Shown: positions 15,987 through 25,439 of the stretch, one piece after another
Numbering within the stretch: the stretch's first letter is position 1
How the letters are laid out: each line of letters opens with the position of its first letter
Assembly: GCF_032999765.1 (NCBI RefSeq)
Contig: NZ_CP136051.1
Coordinates: 1,154,417 to 1,218,416, forward strand
Source of the DNA: Imperialibacter roseus
Lineage (GTDB): Bacteria > Bacteroidota > Bacteroidia > Cytophagales > Cyclobacteriaceae
Direction of reading: 5' to 3'
Length of the DNA: 64,000 nucleotides
The notes under the pieces: model-generated
What the model was told of the DNA's origin: nothing
Databases searched by the model: none
The model's input: only the letters and a program-made list of their open reading frames with translations
Translations under genes and position numbers: made by a program

Positions 15987-16664
15987 ATGAACATACTACT
16001 GGTAGAAGACGAAGCAAAGGTAGCATCATTTATCAAGCAGGGGCTTGAAGAGCAGGGCTATGTGGTTGACCTGGCTACTGACGGGCAAATGGGCCTAACG
16101 TTATTTCTAAAGGGAGCTTACGACGTCGCAGTCCTGGATGTGATAGTCCCCTTTATCAGCGGGGTAGAACTTTGTCGGGCTATAAAGAACAACAAACCCT
16201 CACTGCCGGTAATCATGCTCACTGCTTTGGGTACCACCGAAGACAAAGTCAACGGTTTTGAGGCTGGTGCCGACGACTATCTGGTCAAGCCTTTTGAATT
16301 CAAGGAGCTTTTACTCAGGCTCAAAGCACTCACCCGTCGAAGCCAGAGAGAGGAAGTAGTCTCTCATGTGCTGACAGTAGCTGACTTGACCCTAGATCTC
16401 GACAAAAAGGTGGCTCACCGGGGGAACAAACAAATAGACCTGACTGCCAAGGAATTTGGTTTGCTCGAATACCTGATGAGGAATAAAGGCAGAGTGGTGT
16501 CAAAAATGGATATTTCAGAGAAGGTGTGGGACATAGATTTTGATACGGGCACCAATGTGGTAGAAGTATATATCAATATCCTGAGGAAAAAGATAGACAG
16601 AGACTTTGAGGACAAGCTCATCCATACCCGGATAGGGATGGGGTATATTTTTGAAAAAGCCTAA
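15987..16664 (+). CDS. OmpR/PhoB-family response regulator
   Basis: This 225-residue protein has an intact receiver: acidic pair in VEDE (residues 7-8), phospho-acceptor Asp51 in AVLDV, Thr79 and Lys101 in LVKPFEF. A winged-helix DNA-binding domain follows (about 125-222: LTAKEFGLLEYLMRNKGRVVSK, VYINILRKKID, IHTRIGMGYIFE). The arrangement resembles the CusR/RprY group. Its stop and the kinase start share one base (TAATG), so the two are translationally coupled. The signal sensed is not evident. Confidence 0.95.
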   Translation: MNILLVEDEAKVASFIKQGLEEQGYVVDLATDGQMGLTLFLKGAYDVAVLDVIVPFISGVELCRAIKNNKPSLPVIMLTALGTTEDKVNGFEAGADDYLVKPFEFKELLLRLKALTRRSQREEVVSHVLTVADLTLDLDKKVAHRGNKQIDLTAKEFGLLEYLMRNKGRVVSKMDISEKVWDIDFDTGTNVVEVYINILRKKIDRDFEDKLIHTRIGMGYIFEKA

Positions 16665-18037
16665 TGCAAATCAGGGACAAGCTTACCTTCCTTTTCTTGC
16701 TGATAGTGGCGCTGATCATGGGCGCTTCTTCGTTAGCTATCTACTACTTATCGGCTCAGTACCGCAAACAAGAGTTTTATGAAAGGATAGAAAACAAAGC
16801 CAGAAATGTGGCCAAACTGCTTATTGAAGTAGAGGAGGTGGATGCAGAGCTGCTGCGGAAGATTGAGGAGAACAACCCGGTGAGCTTGCCAAATGAGGAG
16901 ATTACCATTTTCGACTATCAAAATCAGGTGCTGTATAGTTCAGAAGGGGTGCAGACAGTGGAGGTGAATGAGGCTCTACTGAACAGGATAAGGCTTGAGG
17001 GGGAAGTCAGATTTGTATTCGGAAATCAGGAAGTGCTTGGAGTGCTTTTTACGGACCAATATGACAGAGTGGTGGTGGTGGCTTCGGCTACGGATATTTT
17101 TGGCTATCGAAAACTGAACAACCTGCGCAATGTGCTTTTCATCGTTTTCGGCGCAGGCCTGCTTTTTACCTTCATATCAGGGCGAATTTTTGCACAACGT
17201 ACCCTAAGTCCTATTTCCCGGGTAATCGCCCAGGTCGACGCCATTGGTATCAGTAACCTGAGCAGCCGGGTAGACGAGGGAAATCAAACTGATGAGCTGG
17301 CGCAGCTGGCAGGCACATTCAACGACATGCTCGACAGGCTGGAAGAGGCCTTTAAGCTCCAGAAGAACTTCATTGCCAATGCCTCGCATGAGTTGCGAAC
17401 GCCACTTACTGCTATTACCGGCCAGCTTGAAGTGACCTTGCTGAGCGACAGAACTGCCGAAGATTACAAGCGCACCGTAAATTCTGTTCTTGACGACATC
17501 AAGAACCTGAATTATCTGTCTAACCGGCTGCTGCTGCTTGCGCAGGCGAGCTCCGAGAGTGTTGAAAGCTCTTTCGGTTCCATAAGGGTGGACGAGCTTC
17601 TCTGGCAAAGCGCTGGTGAGCTCCAGAAAAGAAATCCATCATACAAGGTCTCAATATCGTTCAACGAGGATTTGGAGGATGATCAGATGACCATTGTCGG
17701 TAATGAGCAGTTGATAAAAACAGCTTTGCTCAACCTGATGGACAATGGGTGCAAATATTCTGATCCTCATGAGGTGCAGGTAAGCGTTGAACCAGACAGC
17801 GGACAGTTGGTGTTGACTTTCCAGGATTTTGGCATCGGAATAGACGAAGAAGAGCAGGAGCTGATTTTCGAACCTTTCCACCGGGGAAGCAACGCCCAAA
17901 ACATCAAAGGCCATGGCATTGGGCTGTCGCTGGTGCAAAGAATAGTGAAACTGCACGAGGGGACGCTGATACTTATCTCAAAAAAGGGCAAGGGCAGCAC
18001 TTTTACCCTGACGCTTCCGGTCGAGAAAAAAAATTAA
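16664..18037 (+). CDS. Membrane sensor histidine kinase
   Basis: This 457-residue kinase partners the preceding regulator. TM1 (about 7-29) and TM2 (about 155-174) bracket a ~125-residue periplasmic sensor with no recognised fold. A HAMP domain (about 175-228, RTLSPISRVI) is followed by the dimerisation helix with His242 in NASHELRTPLTAI. The catalytic domain has an N-box (LLNLMDNGCKYSD), G1 (DFGIGID), F-box (IFEPFHRG) and G2 (GHGIGLSL). All key residues are present. It phosphorylates the regulator encoded 1 bp upstream. The following coiled-coil gene is 71 bp away and may belong to the same unit. Confidence 0.95.
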   Translation: MQIRDKLTFLFLLIVALIMGASSLAIYYLSAQYRKQEFYERIENKARNVAKLLIEVEEVDAELLRKIEENNPVSLPNEEITIFDYQNQVLYSSEGVQTVEVNEALLNRIRLEGEVRFVFGNQEVLGVLFTDQYDRVVVVASATDIFGYRKLNNLRNVLFIVFGAGLLFTFISGRIFAQRTLSPISRVIAQVDAIGISNLSSRVDEGNQTDELAQLAGTFNDMLDRLEEAFKLQKNFIANASHELRTPLTAITGQLEVTLLSDRTAEDYKRTVNSVLDDIKNLNYLSNRLLLLAQASSESVESSFGSIRVDELLWQSAGELQKRNPSYKVSISFNEDLEDDQMTIVGNEQLIKTALLNLMDNGCKYSDPHEVQVSVEPDSGQLVLTFQDFGIGIDEEEQELIFEPFHRGSNAQNIKGHGIGLSLVQRIVKLHEGTLILISKKGKGSTFTLTLPVEKKN

Positions 18038-18108
18038 TGCCATTTTAATCTCGCACTAATAGGGCCTTTAGATGACCGCCGTACAATTGCATCATAAACA
18101 TCAAAAGT

Positions 18109-19002
18109 ATGAGCGAGTCATCATCAACATCGAGAATTAAAGTCACAGCTTATGTAATAGCCGGGCTTTTGTTTGTAAGCCTTTTTATTGGCGCCCACTA
18201 TATCACTCTGAACAAGGAGGCGGTCGCCAGTCTTAACGAGGAGAAGCTTAAATCTGAAGCATTGCTTTCAGAGAAACTTCAACTTCAAAAAGAGATTGAT
18301 AAGTTTAAAAAAGAGATAGCCTCTCTGACAGGCAAAAACGCCAATCTTGATCATCTCCTGGCTCAGGCGAATGATAACCTGGCTCAGAAGGAAGCGCAGC
18401 TAAGCCAGATCAAACGGAGCAATGGCTCCATTGCAGAACTGAACAGGCAAATAGCTGAGTTGAAAGCTTTGAAGTCAGGTCTTGATTCGCAGATTGCCAG
18501 CCTTAACGGAGAAATTAATAAGCTTCGGGATGAAAACGGCAACCTGAGAAAAGAGAACGCCAATGCTAATGCTATGATTGCTCAGTTGGAAATGGACAAC
18601 AAAGTCCTTACTGAAAACATGGGTCTTCTTACTGCTTTGACCGAGGATAACCTTGTGCTCGTCACCAAAAAGAATGAAAAATTAACGGTAAGAGCTAAGA
18701 AAGCCAAGAAAATCAACTTCGTGTTCGACGTGCCACAGAGTGCTCTTGGTGGCCTTGAGTTCAAAGTAGTGTCTCCTGGTTCAAAAGTTTATTCCAAAGC
18801 CGATGGTACTGTTTCACACCACCTCTTGCAGGGAGATGGCAACCCTGTCGCAAGCCTAGGAGTTTATCCGGGCCAGTTTGAGATGGTTCAACGGGTAGAA
18901 ATGGTTTTTACACCTAAAGAAAAATTGACCACCGGAATTTACAAGATCGAGGTGTATAACAAAGGTACTAAGCTGGGTCGCATGCAGGTGAAGCTGGATT
19001 GA
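18109..19002 (+). CDS. Single-pass coiled-coil protein with C-terminal beta domain, unknown function
   Basis: I do not recognise the family. The 297-residue product has one transmembrane helix (about 11-33), a long Leu/Lys/Glu-rich coiled coil (about 38-190), then a ~100-residue beta-rich domain (KKINFVFDVPQSALGGLEFKVVSPG ... YKIEVYNKGTKLGRMQVKLD). Topology predicts a small cytoplasmic tail and a periplasmic rod with a globular head. It follows a two-component system and ends just before a strong terminator. A structural or sensory role at the envelope is plausible but unproven. Confidence 0.8.
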   Translation: MSESSSTSRIKVTAYVIAGLLFVSLFIGAHYITLNKEAVASLNEEKLKSEALLSEKLQLQKEIDKFKKEIASLTGKNANLDHLLAQANDNLAQKEAQLSQIKRSNGSIAELNRQIAELKALKSGLDSQIASLNGEINKLRDENGNLRKENANANAMIAQLEMDNKVLTENMGLLTALTEDNLVLVTKKNEKLTVRAKKAKKINFVFDVPQSALGGLEFKVVSPGSKVYSKADGTVSHHLLQGDGNPVASLGVYPGQFEMVQRVEMVFTPKEKLTTGIYKIEVYNKGTKLGRMQVKLD

Positions 19003-19047
19003 CCCCAGAAAGATAATATAGGTTGATTAGGTTAGGTTCCTGATTGA

Positions 19048-19078
19048 AAAGCGCTGGGTTTCCCAGCGCTTTCTTTTT
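19048..19078 (+). terminator. Strong intrinsic terminator
   Basis: An 11-bp stem (AAAGCGCTGGG / CCCAGCGCTTT, loop TTT) is followed by CTTTTTT. It ends the coiled-coil gene. Its A-rich left flank gives a short T run on the other strand, so it may also serve the convergent PD40 gene. Confidence 0.85.
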
Positions 19079-19088
19079 TCCCAGCCTG

Positions 19089-20051
19089 TTATTTTTCGGC
19101 TACCGGCATCCTCACCCAATAAATGTCTCCCCTTCCATTACCAGGGGAGGTGAGCTGCCCGACAAATCCTTCGTATGTTAGAGAGCCTTCCGTCTGATCG
19201 GATGATTTGACTTTTTCACTGGTAAAGAAAAGCCACTGGCCGTCGGGAGAAACGTAAGGGCAATAGTCGAGCCTGGGGCTGTTGATGGCATCACCCATGT
19301 TAACTGCCGGCTGCCACTTTCCTGCAGGATCTTTTCTGCTAATGTATAAATCGCCACCTCCCTGGCTGCCTTCCCTTTGCCAGGATCCGAAAATGATAAA
19401 CTGTTCGTTCGGGTCAACGAAGGCGTTGTATTCGTCGGTGGATGAATTGACCGTCGAGTCCAATGGCTCAGGTGCCATGAATTCGCCATTTTCAAATCGG
19501 GAAAGAACGATATCTTCTCCTCCCATGCCACCTTCTTCCAGCCTGAGTGTGAAATAAAGGTTGCCGCTTTTGGCGACAGATGGGTAATACTCATGGCCAT
19601 CGGAATTCACAGGCGCTCCCATATTTTTGGCTTCCGACCAGCTGCCGTCCTTCTGCTTTTCGACATACCAAATATCAAAGTCTTTGTCGGGCTCGCCATT
19701 TGTTAGCGACCGCCTTGAGGCAAAATAAAGCTTCGACCCATCGGGCGAGAAGGCAGGTTCAATGTCATAACTATTACCAGAGAAAGAAGCAATGGCCGGG
19801 TCTTCCCATCGCCCTCCACTATACTTGCGCATTACTATCACACTCTTTTGGACGCCCACCAGAGAATTGTAGATTTCAGTTCCATCAGGCGAAATCGCAA
19901 AATCTCTTTCATTGTTACCAGTTGAGACATTCGCAGGAGCAAACATTTCAGGAGTGGTGCCTGGCGTTGACTGGCCAAGGTATTCCCAAGGCTTTTCAGG
20001 CTGTGCTTTACAACCGACGATCAGTGCAAACAGAAGCAAATAGCGATTCAT
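19089..20051 (-). CDS. PD40 (WD40-like) beta-propeller lipoprotein
   Basis: This 320-residue lipoprotein has signal LLLFALIVGC with Cys14 as anchor. It contains repeated PD40/TolB-type blades: DFAISPDGTEIY, EPAFSPDGSKLYFASRRS, YPSVAKSGNLYFTLR, YNAFVDPNEQFIIFGS and CPYVSPDGQWLFFTSEK. Such propellers are protein- or glycan-binding scaffolds in the periplasm or on the surface, and no enzymatic residues are evident. It is a single gene, convergent with the coiled-coil gene and 251 bp divergent from the MFS pump. Confidence 0.85.
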   Translation of the reverse strand: MNRYLLLFALIVGCKAQPEKPWEYLGQSTPGTTPEMFAPANVSTGNNERDFAISPDGTEIYNSLVGVQKSVIVMRKYSGGRWEDPAIASFSGNSYDIEPAFSPDGSKLYFASRRSLTNGEPDKDFDIWYVEKQKDGSWSEAKNMGAPVNSDGHEYYPSVAKSGNLYFTLRLEEGGMGGEDIVLSRFENGEFMAPEPLDSTVNSSTDEYNAFVDPNEQFIIFGSWQREGSQGGGDLYISRKDPAGKWQPAVNMGDAINSPRLDYCPYVSPDGQWLFFTSEKVKSSDQTEGSLTYEGFVGQLTSPGNGRGDIYWVRMPVAEK

Positions 20052-20302
20052 TTTGATAGATTTAGTGACGTTAGGTTAATTTCTGCTGCGTTTCTTTCGG
20101 GCAGCCTTTCATAGAACAACCCACTGGCAATTGAGCCGTATTTGGGGCAAAGGTTCCTTTAATGTGCAGTCAGACATCGTACACGCCGGAATGCCGCCAT
20201 TCATTTCAACGCTTTTGAGAATTTTATTCCTGACATCTGCGTTAATTTGCAATTGATATGAAGGACGGCCAAAGTTTTGGGTGACATATTACAAGAAGAT
20301 TG

Positions 20303-21532
20303 ATGAACAACGGAGCAGTTGCGGCCACCATGGCCAACGAAACCACCAACAAAGCCACATTTTCCATTTTGGTGGCTCTTAGTATTTCACACCTGTTGAA
20401 CGACACTATGCAGTCGCTGATCCCATCCATTTACCCGATGGTGAAGGAGAATTATCAGCTCACATTTAGCCAGATTGGCTTGATTACACTTACGTTTCAG
20501 CTGACTGCCTCCCTGCTTCAGCCTGTAGTGGGTGCATTTACAGATAAGCGGCCACAGCCATTTTCACTTGCTGCTGGAATGGGCTTCACCCTATTAGGGC
20601 TGCTGGGTATGTCTATGGCCGGAAGCTTCACCATGATTCTTGTGTCAGCGGCTTTTATAGGCCTGGGTTCATCTGTTTTTCATCCGGAAGCCTCCCGCAT
20701 GGCGCACATGGCGTCCGGCGGCCGTCATGGAATGGCTCAGTCGTTGTTTCAGGTGGGTGGCAATGCGGGAAGCTCCCTGGGGCCGTTGCTAGCAGCGTTG
20801 ATCATTGTCCCGCTTGGGCAATTTCACGTCATATGGTTTTCTCTGCTGGCCTTGTTGGCGATGATTATATTGGCCAACGTCGGCAAATGGTACAAGTTTC
20901 AGTTGGTGGTTAAGAGCAGGAAAGCCAAGCGAGCCGTTGCCGAGCCGGAGAAAATATTCGCCCTTCCGGTAAAGAAGGTAGTCTGGTCGTTGACTATTTT
21001 GTTATTGCTCATTTTTTCCAAGTATATCTATATGACCAGCATGAGCAGCTATTTTACTTTTTACCTGATTCAAAAATTTGATGTGTCGGTAAAAGCATCG
21101 CAGCTGTACTTATTTATGTTCCTTTTTGCTGTCGCTGCCGGCACCTTCCTGGGAGGCCCCATGGGAGATCGGTTTGGTCGCAAGTATGTGATCTGGTTCT
21201 CGATACTTGGCGCAGCGCCTTTTACACTGATACTGCCTTACGCCAGCCTGTTCTGGACGGGAGTATTAAGCGTAGTTATTGGACTCATATTGTCGTCAGC
21301 TTTCTCCGCCATTCTCGTTTATGCCCAGGAGTTGGTGCCTGGGAAAGTGGGCATGATTGCCGGACTGTTCTTTGGCCTGGCTTTCGGTACCGCCGGCATC
21401 GGGTCGGCCTTGCTCGGGGAACTAGCTGATAGAACCAGCATTGAATATGTTTTTGCTATTTGTTCTTTCCTGCCTCTGTTGGGTATTATAGCTGTGCTCT
21501 TGCCGGGCAGAAAGGAGCTCCAGGCTGGTTAA
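20303..21532 (+). CDS. fsr: MFS drug efflux pump, fosmidomycin-resistance (Fsr) type
   Basis: This 409-residue, 12-helix protein has segments typical of Fsr: SHLLNDTMQSLIPSIYPMVKENYQLTFSQIG near the N-terminus, QPVVGAFTDKRPQP after helix 2 and GLGSSVFHPEASRMAH in helix 4. GDRFGRKYVIW in the second half is the MFS loop motif. Fsr proteins export fosmidomycin and related compounds in exchange for protons; the natural substrate here is unknown. A TTG at 20300 immediately precedes the ATG at 20303, and I use the ATG. The 251-bp gap upstream shows no clear promoter match. Confidence 0.88.
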   Translation: MNNGAVAATMANETTNKATFSILVALSISHLLNDTMQSLIPSIYPMVKENYQLTFSQIGLITLTFQLTASLLQPVVGAFTDKRPQPFSLAAGMGFTLLGLLGMSMAGSFTMILVSAAFIGLGSSVFHPEASRMAHMASGGRHGMAQSLFQVGGNAGSSLGPLLAALIIVPLGQFHVIWFSLLALLAMIILANVGKWYKFQLVVKSRKAKRAVAEPEKIFALPVKKVVWSLTILLLLIFSKYIYMTSMSSYFTFYLIQKFDVSVKASQLYLFMFLFAVAAGTFLGGPMGDRFGRKYVIWFSILGAAPFTLILPYASLFWTGVLSVVIGLILSSAFSAILVYAQELVPGKVGMIAGLFFGLAFGTAGIGSALLGELADRTSIEYVFAICSFLPLLGIIAVLLPGRKELQAG

Positions 21533-21610
21533 TATTTGGGATGTTTGGCAGTGACCGGTACCGTCCGCTGGCGGGCAAAACAGCGTTGTAGCTTGGAATA
21601 AAATATTTGC

Positions 21611-21637
21611 AATTAATTGACTGTCAGTTAATTAATT
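21611..21637. promoter_or_regulatory. 27-bp TetR-like palindrome upstream of the FtsX permease
   Basis: AATTAATTGACTG and CAGTTAATTAATT flank a central T, complementary at 12 of 13 positions. The TGACTGTCAGT-like centre resembles operators of TetR-family efflux repressors. It ends 49 bp before the permease ATG. No TetR gene is in the window. Confidence 0.55.
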
Positions 21638-21686
21638 TATGGAACGATGATTGCAAAAGCGCCGACAAAGTAAAACCGCTATCACT

Positions 21687-24086
21687 ATGTTGACGAACTT
21701 CTTGAAATCAGCACTCCGCAACAGCCTGCGGCACAGAGGCTACACACTGATCAATGTCCTGGGCTTGTCGGTAGGGTTGGGAGTGTTTTTGATCCTCATG
21801 TTCTATATCAGATATGAGCAAAGCTTCAACTTGTATCACTCGAAAGCTGATAAGATTTATAGAATTGTAGAAAGTGGGACTACTCCTGAAGCGGGAGAAG
21901 TGAAAACTATTTTCACGAACTGGGCCATGGGAGGGGCGTTGAAAGCTGAGTTTCCTGAGGTAGAGAACGTCGCCAGGGTGTTTATTTTTGGCGGTGCTAT
22001 GCACACAATCGGCGAGAAGAAATTTCTGGAGCGAAATTATTATGTAGTTGAGAAGTCATATTTTGAGGTGTTTGACCACCGATTCACAGCAGGAAGCATC
22101 GCCCAGGATGTTGGAAACAATGGTGTGGACCTGATCTTGACTCATTCGGCAGCCAAAAAGTATTTTGGTGCTGAGAACCCTGTTGGCAAAATGATTGACT
22201 CTGACCGATTTGGCTCCTGTAAGGTGGTGGCGGTGATGGAGGATGTGCCAAAAAATTCAAGCTTTCAACCTGATTTCTTTTATCTCGCCGACATAAAAAT
22301 GTGGAGCGAAAATTACCAAAGATATTTCGGCAGCTGGGAGCCTCGAAATTGCGGCACTTTTCTGGTGCTGAACGACCCTTCGGCGGTTGCCTCTGTCATG
22401 CAAAAGAAGGAAGCGTTTCTGAAAGACAACCTGGGGGAGCAGTGGAAGACAAGGGATTTTGAGTTGCAGCCACTTACGGATGTGCACCTCAGGTCTGTAG
22501 ACATTGACACTCCCACGCAGCATGCCAAGGGTAATCAGCAATACATCATCATTTTCGGGCTCATTGCAGTTTTTGTGCTAGTCATCGCTGTCATCAATTA
22601 CATCAACCTGGCCACCGCAAGAGCTATTTTCAGGCGCAAGGAGGTGGGTATTCGCAAAGTGGTTGGTGCATCGAAGGGGCAGCTGATAAGCCAATTTTTA
22701 GTGGAGTCGATGTTGGTTTCAACTGTGGCATTAATTGCCGCATTAGGGCTTATCGAACTGGCACTTCCATGGTTCAATAGCCTTACTGAAAGAACTATCG
22801 AGATCCCTTATCTTCAGCAGCCTTTCATCCTTGTGGCAATCTTCAGTGTGAGCACTATAACGGGCATCTTTTCCGGCTTGGTACCTGCTTTTATTATTTC
22901 AGCGTATCAACCGGGCCAGGTGCTGGGCGGGCACTTTCAAAAGGTGGGTAATTTGATATCCCGAAAAGTATTAGTGGTCTTCCAATTCTCTTTGTCCATT
23001 GTTCTGATCATTGCTACCGCTGTGGTGTACAATCAAATGGACTATGTACAAAACCGGGATATGGGATTCGACAAAGAACGAAAAATGGTGATTGATATTA
23101 ACTCAGGAAATGTCCGGAGAAGCTTCAGAGCCATGAAGAGCGAGTTTGCAGCGCACCCTGATGTTCTGAATGTGGCGGCAGTAAGCCGGGTACCTGGTGA
23201 GTGGAAATCACTGCCAGCTGTTTCTGTGACAAAGATGGCAGGCGAAGACCCCCAACTGATGCGTTTTATGGGTTTTGACCCTGATGCACTTGAGACGTTC
23301 GATATCAAATTAACGGTGGGGAGCAATTTTTCAGGTAACGACCAGTTAGATTCTCTCCATGTTTTACTCAACGAAAAAGCAGCTGCAATGCTCGGGGGTG
23401 AAGGCATCGTTGGTGAGAGGATTCAGTTTCACGACGGGGAAGAATCCATTACTTTCCAGGTAGTCGGGATCGTGGAAAACTTCAATTTCGAGTCCCTTTA
23501 TCAGGAGATTGGCCCCATGGTGATTGGCCCGTGGAACAATGTGATAATGTCTATCGACTACTTCGTGCTCAACACCAAAGGCGACCCGTCTAATGTACTG
23601 GAACATGCAAGTGCTGTGCATGATAAGTTTGCTCCTGAGGGTTCCATCGAATACAATTTTCTTGACCAACAGTGGGAACGGTATTATAGGGATGATGTGA
23701 AGAGAGGAACCGTCTTTGCGCTGGCGGCGGGGTTGGCAATTTTTATTGCCTGTCTCGGCCTGCTTGGCCTGGCCAGTTTCGCAACCTCACTGCGGCTGAA
23801 GGAGTTTGGCATCAGGAAAGTGCTGGGAGCCTCCAACCAGCAGCTGGTCTACCTGATCTCAAAAGAGTTTCTGTTGCTGGTGCTGATTGGTTTCGCACTG
23901 GGCAGCCCACTGGCCTATTGGCTGATGGACAAATGGCTAAGCAGCTTCGCCTACGCAGAAGGGCTTTCGGTATCAACATTTGCAGTAACCGGACTTGTGG
24001 TTGCCCTGATAGCGTTGCTTACCGTTGGCTACAAGTCTTTGCAGGCTGCCCGCCGCAATCCGACCGCCTCTTTGCGAAATGAGTAA
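21687..24086 (+). CDS. MacB/FtsX-type ABC permease, 799 residues
   Basis: This is a large permease with two copies of the MacB_PCD plus FtsX arrangement: a first TM helix at about 20-42, a periplasmic domain, three helices (about 285-410), a second periplasmic part, and three C-terminal helices ending LQAARRNPTASLRNE. The motifs ATARAIFRRKEVGIRKVVGASKGQLISQFLVES and LRLKEFGIRKVLGASNQQLVYLISKEF are the FtsX hallmarks that couple to an ATPase. I chose the ATG at 21687, as MLTNFLKSALRNSLRHRGYTLINV is the family start. No ATP-binding protein is adjacent, which is common for this Bacteroidota group. A TetR-like operator upstream hints at efflux or envelope stress control. Confidence 0.88.
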   Translation: MLTNFLKSALRNSLRHRGYTLINVLGLSVGLGVFLILMFYIRYEQSFNLYHSKADKIYRIVESGTTPEAGEVKTIFTNWAMGGALKAEFPEVENVARVFIFGGAMHTIGEKKFLERNYYVVEKSYFEVFDHRFTAGSIAQDVGNNGVDLILTHSAAKKYFGAENPVGKMIDSDRFGSCKVVAVMEDVPKNSSFQPDFFYLADIKMWSENYQRYFGSWEPRNCGTFLVLNDPSAVASVMQKKEAFLKDNLGEQWKTRDFELQPLTDVHLRSVDIDTPTQHAKGNQQYIIIFGLIAVFVLVIAVINYINLATARAIFRRKEVGIRKVVGASKGQLISQFLVESMLVSTVALIAALGLIELALPWFNSLTERTIEIPYLQQPFILVAIFSVSTITGIFSGLVPAFIISAYQPGQVLGGHFQKVGNLISRKVLVVFQFSLSIVLIIATAVVYNQMDYVQNRDMGFDKERKMVIDINSGNVRRSFRAMKSEFAAHPDVLNVAAVSRVPGEWKSLPAVSVTKMAGEDPQLMRFMGFDPDALETFDIKLTVGSNFSGNDQLDSLHVLLNEKAAAMLGGEGIVGERIQFHDGEESITFQVVGIVENFNFESLYQEIGPMVIGPWNNVIMSIDYFVLNTKGDPSNVLEHASAVHDKFAPEGSIEYNFLDQQWERYYRDDVKRGTVFALAAGLAIFIACLGLLGLASFATSLRLKEFGIRKVLGASNQQLVYLISKEFLLLVLIGFALGSPLAYWLMDKWLSSFAYAEGLSVSTFAVTGLVVALIALLTVGYKSLQAARRNPTASLRNE

Positions 24087-24172
24087 ATAAGTGATGACAG
24101 TTTGATGTGCAACCTTTTTGGTCGACCTATGTCTTTTGTCATAAATAGGTTAATCACTCTAAGTCAAAAACT

Positions 24173-25072
24173 ATGAAATTACTCAACAAACCAGGATTAA
24201 CTGTAGCCTTACTGTTTATGGTGGTGGGAATGGCAACAGCACAGCAGAAGGTAGACAGAACGTTCAGTGGTATTAATAAAGTAACTATGAGCATTTCGTC
24301 CGGCGATGCCTTTTTTGAGAAATCTGCGGATGGTAAAGTATATGTGGCATTGGAGCATGATATAGACGACTATGAGCCTACTATAGAGCAAAAGGGGGCT
24401 ACGCTTGTGATCAATGAGGAGAAGATGAAGAACCGGAGAAGCTGGAGTGGAGACTCAAAATGGACAATTAAGGTGCCGGATGAAGTTAACATCAGCTTCA
24501 ATACTGGTAGCGGCGATGTGCAAATTAGTGGGCTGATGGCTGACCTAAGCACCAATTCGGGCTCTGGAAACACCAGAATTGAAAACTCGGATGGAAAAAT
24601 CAGAGTGAACACCGGGTCTGGTAATATCAGAGCCAGAGAGTCTAAAGGCGATCTTACATTTAATGCCGGTTCTGGCAATATCGACTTGTACGCTGTCAAT
24701 GCTGAAGTGAGCGCCAATGTGGGAAGTGGAAATGTGAGTGCTGAAAAGTTGACGCTTTTAGGAAAAAGCTCATTCAATTCCGGTTCAGGTGATGTGGAGG
24801 TGTCTTTAGCCGCCACACCAGCTCACGACATATCTGTGAACAGCGGCTCCGGAGATTCAACGCTGGACTTTGAAGGGAACAAGATTGAGGGTGTGATAGT
24901 GATGGAAGCCAATAAAGACAATGGCGATATTGACGCCCCTTTTGATTTTGACAGTACGGAGGAGGTAGGAAATGGTCGTAACACGACTGTGAAGAAAACA
25001 AAGAAAATAGGTTCTTCTGATGTAAGAATAAAAGTCAGCACGGGCTCTGGTACTGCCGAAATCAAAAGCTAA
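24173..25072 (+). CDS. Exported DUF4097/adhesin-like beta-helix protein
   Basis: This 299-residue protein has a signal peptide (about 1-24, ending TAQ). The body consists of short repeats around GSGN/GSGD: ISFNTGSGDVQISG, STNSGSGNTRIEN, RVNTGSGNIRARES, TFNAGSGNIDLYA, SANVGSGNVSAE, SFNSGSGDVEVS and so on. This is the pattern of DUF4097/DUF2807 right-handed beta-helices. Function is unknown; such genes often accompany envelope-stress permeases and regulators. It follows the MacB-like permease by 86 bp on the same strand and ends at a strong terminator, so the two may share a transcript. Confidence 0.85.
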   Translation: MKLLNKPGLTVALLFMVVGMATAQQKVDRTFSGINKVTMSISSGDAFFEKSADGKVYVALEHDIDDYEPTIEQKGATLVINEEKMKNRRSWSGDSKWTIKVPDEVNISFNTGSGDVQISGLMADLSTNSGSGNTRIENSDGKIRVNTGSGNIRARESKGDLTFNAGSGNIDLYAVNAEVSANVGSGNVSAEKLTLLGKSSFNSGSGDVEVSLAATPAHDISVNSGSGDSTLDFEGNKIEGVIVMEANKDNGDIDAPFDFDSTEEVGNGRNTTVKKTKKIGSSDVRIKVSTGSGTAEIKS

Positions 25073-25103
25073 GCAGAAGTTTTTAATTGCGCTGGAGAAA
25101 TGG

Positions 25104-25135
25104 ATGTCAGGTCATGTGACCTGACATTTTTTTTT
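25104..25135 (+). terminator. Strong intrinsic terminator
   Basis: A perfect 11-bp stem (ATGTCAGGTCA / TGACCTGACAT, TG in the loop) is followed by eight T residues. It ends the DUF4097 gene. The T run abuts the stop codon of the convergent small gene. Confidence 0.9.
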
Positions 25136-25346
25136 ATGATTTTCTCAGGACATAGACTCCCCCAATAACCAGGAGCACTCCGAAACCAAGATAGATGTAG
25201 GCGGTAGTTGCGCTAGTTTCATTTTTAGCAGAAAGCTCCAACTTGCCCACTTTCAACGATGCCGATGAATTCTGGAGCTGGGTTACACCTTCATATCCCA
25301 GGTATACACCACCTGCGATGAGTAAAATACTGATAATTTTCTTCAT
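25134..25346 (-). CDS. Small DUF3185-like membrane protein
   Basis: This 70-residue protein has two hydrophobic helices (MKKIISILLIAGGVYLGYEG and AYIYLGFGVLLVIGGVYVL) separated by a polar loop (GKLELSAKNETSATT). This fits the DUF3185 family, whose function is unknown. I chose the ATG at 25346, which places the first helix at the N-terminus; the upstream ATG at 25379 adds eleven polar residues. It stands alone, convergent with the DUF4097 gene. Confidence 0.75.
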   Translation of the reverse strand: MKKIISILLIAGGVYLGYEGVTQLQNSSASLKVGKLELSAKNETSATTAYIYLGFGVLLVIGGVYVLRKS

Positions 25347-25439
25347 AGCTATTGAGTTTGTACGAGTTGCAAGGTACATAACAAGCAGCGGATCACAAGA
25401 ATTGTGCGGAGGATAGTCGCCGGAGAAAGCATTTAAGGG

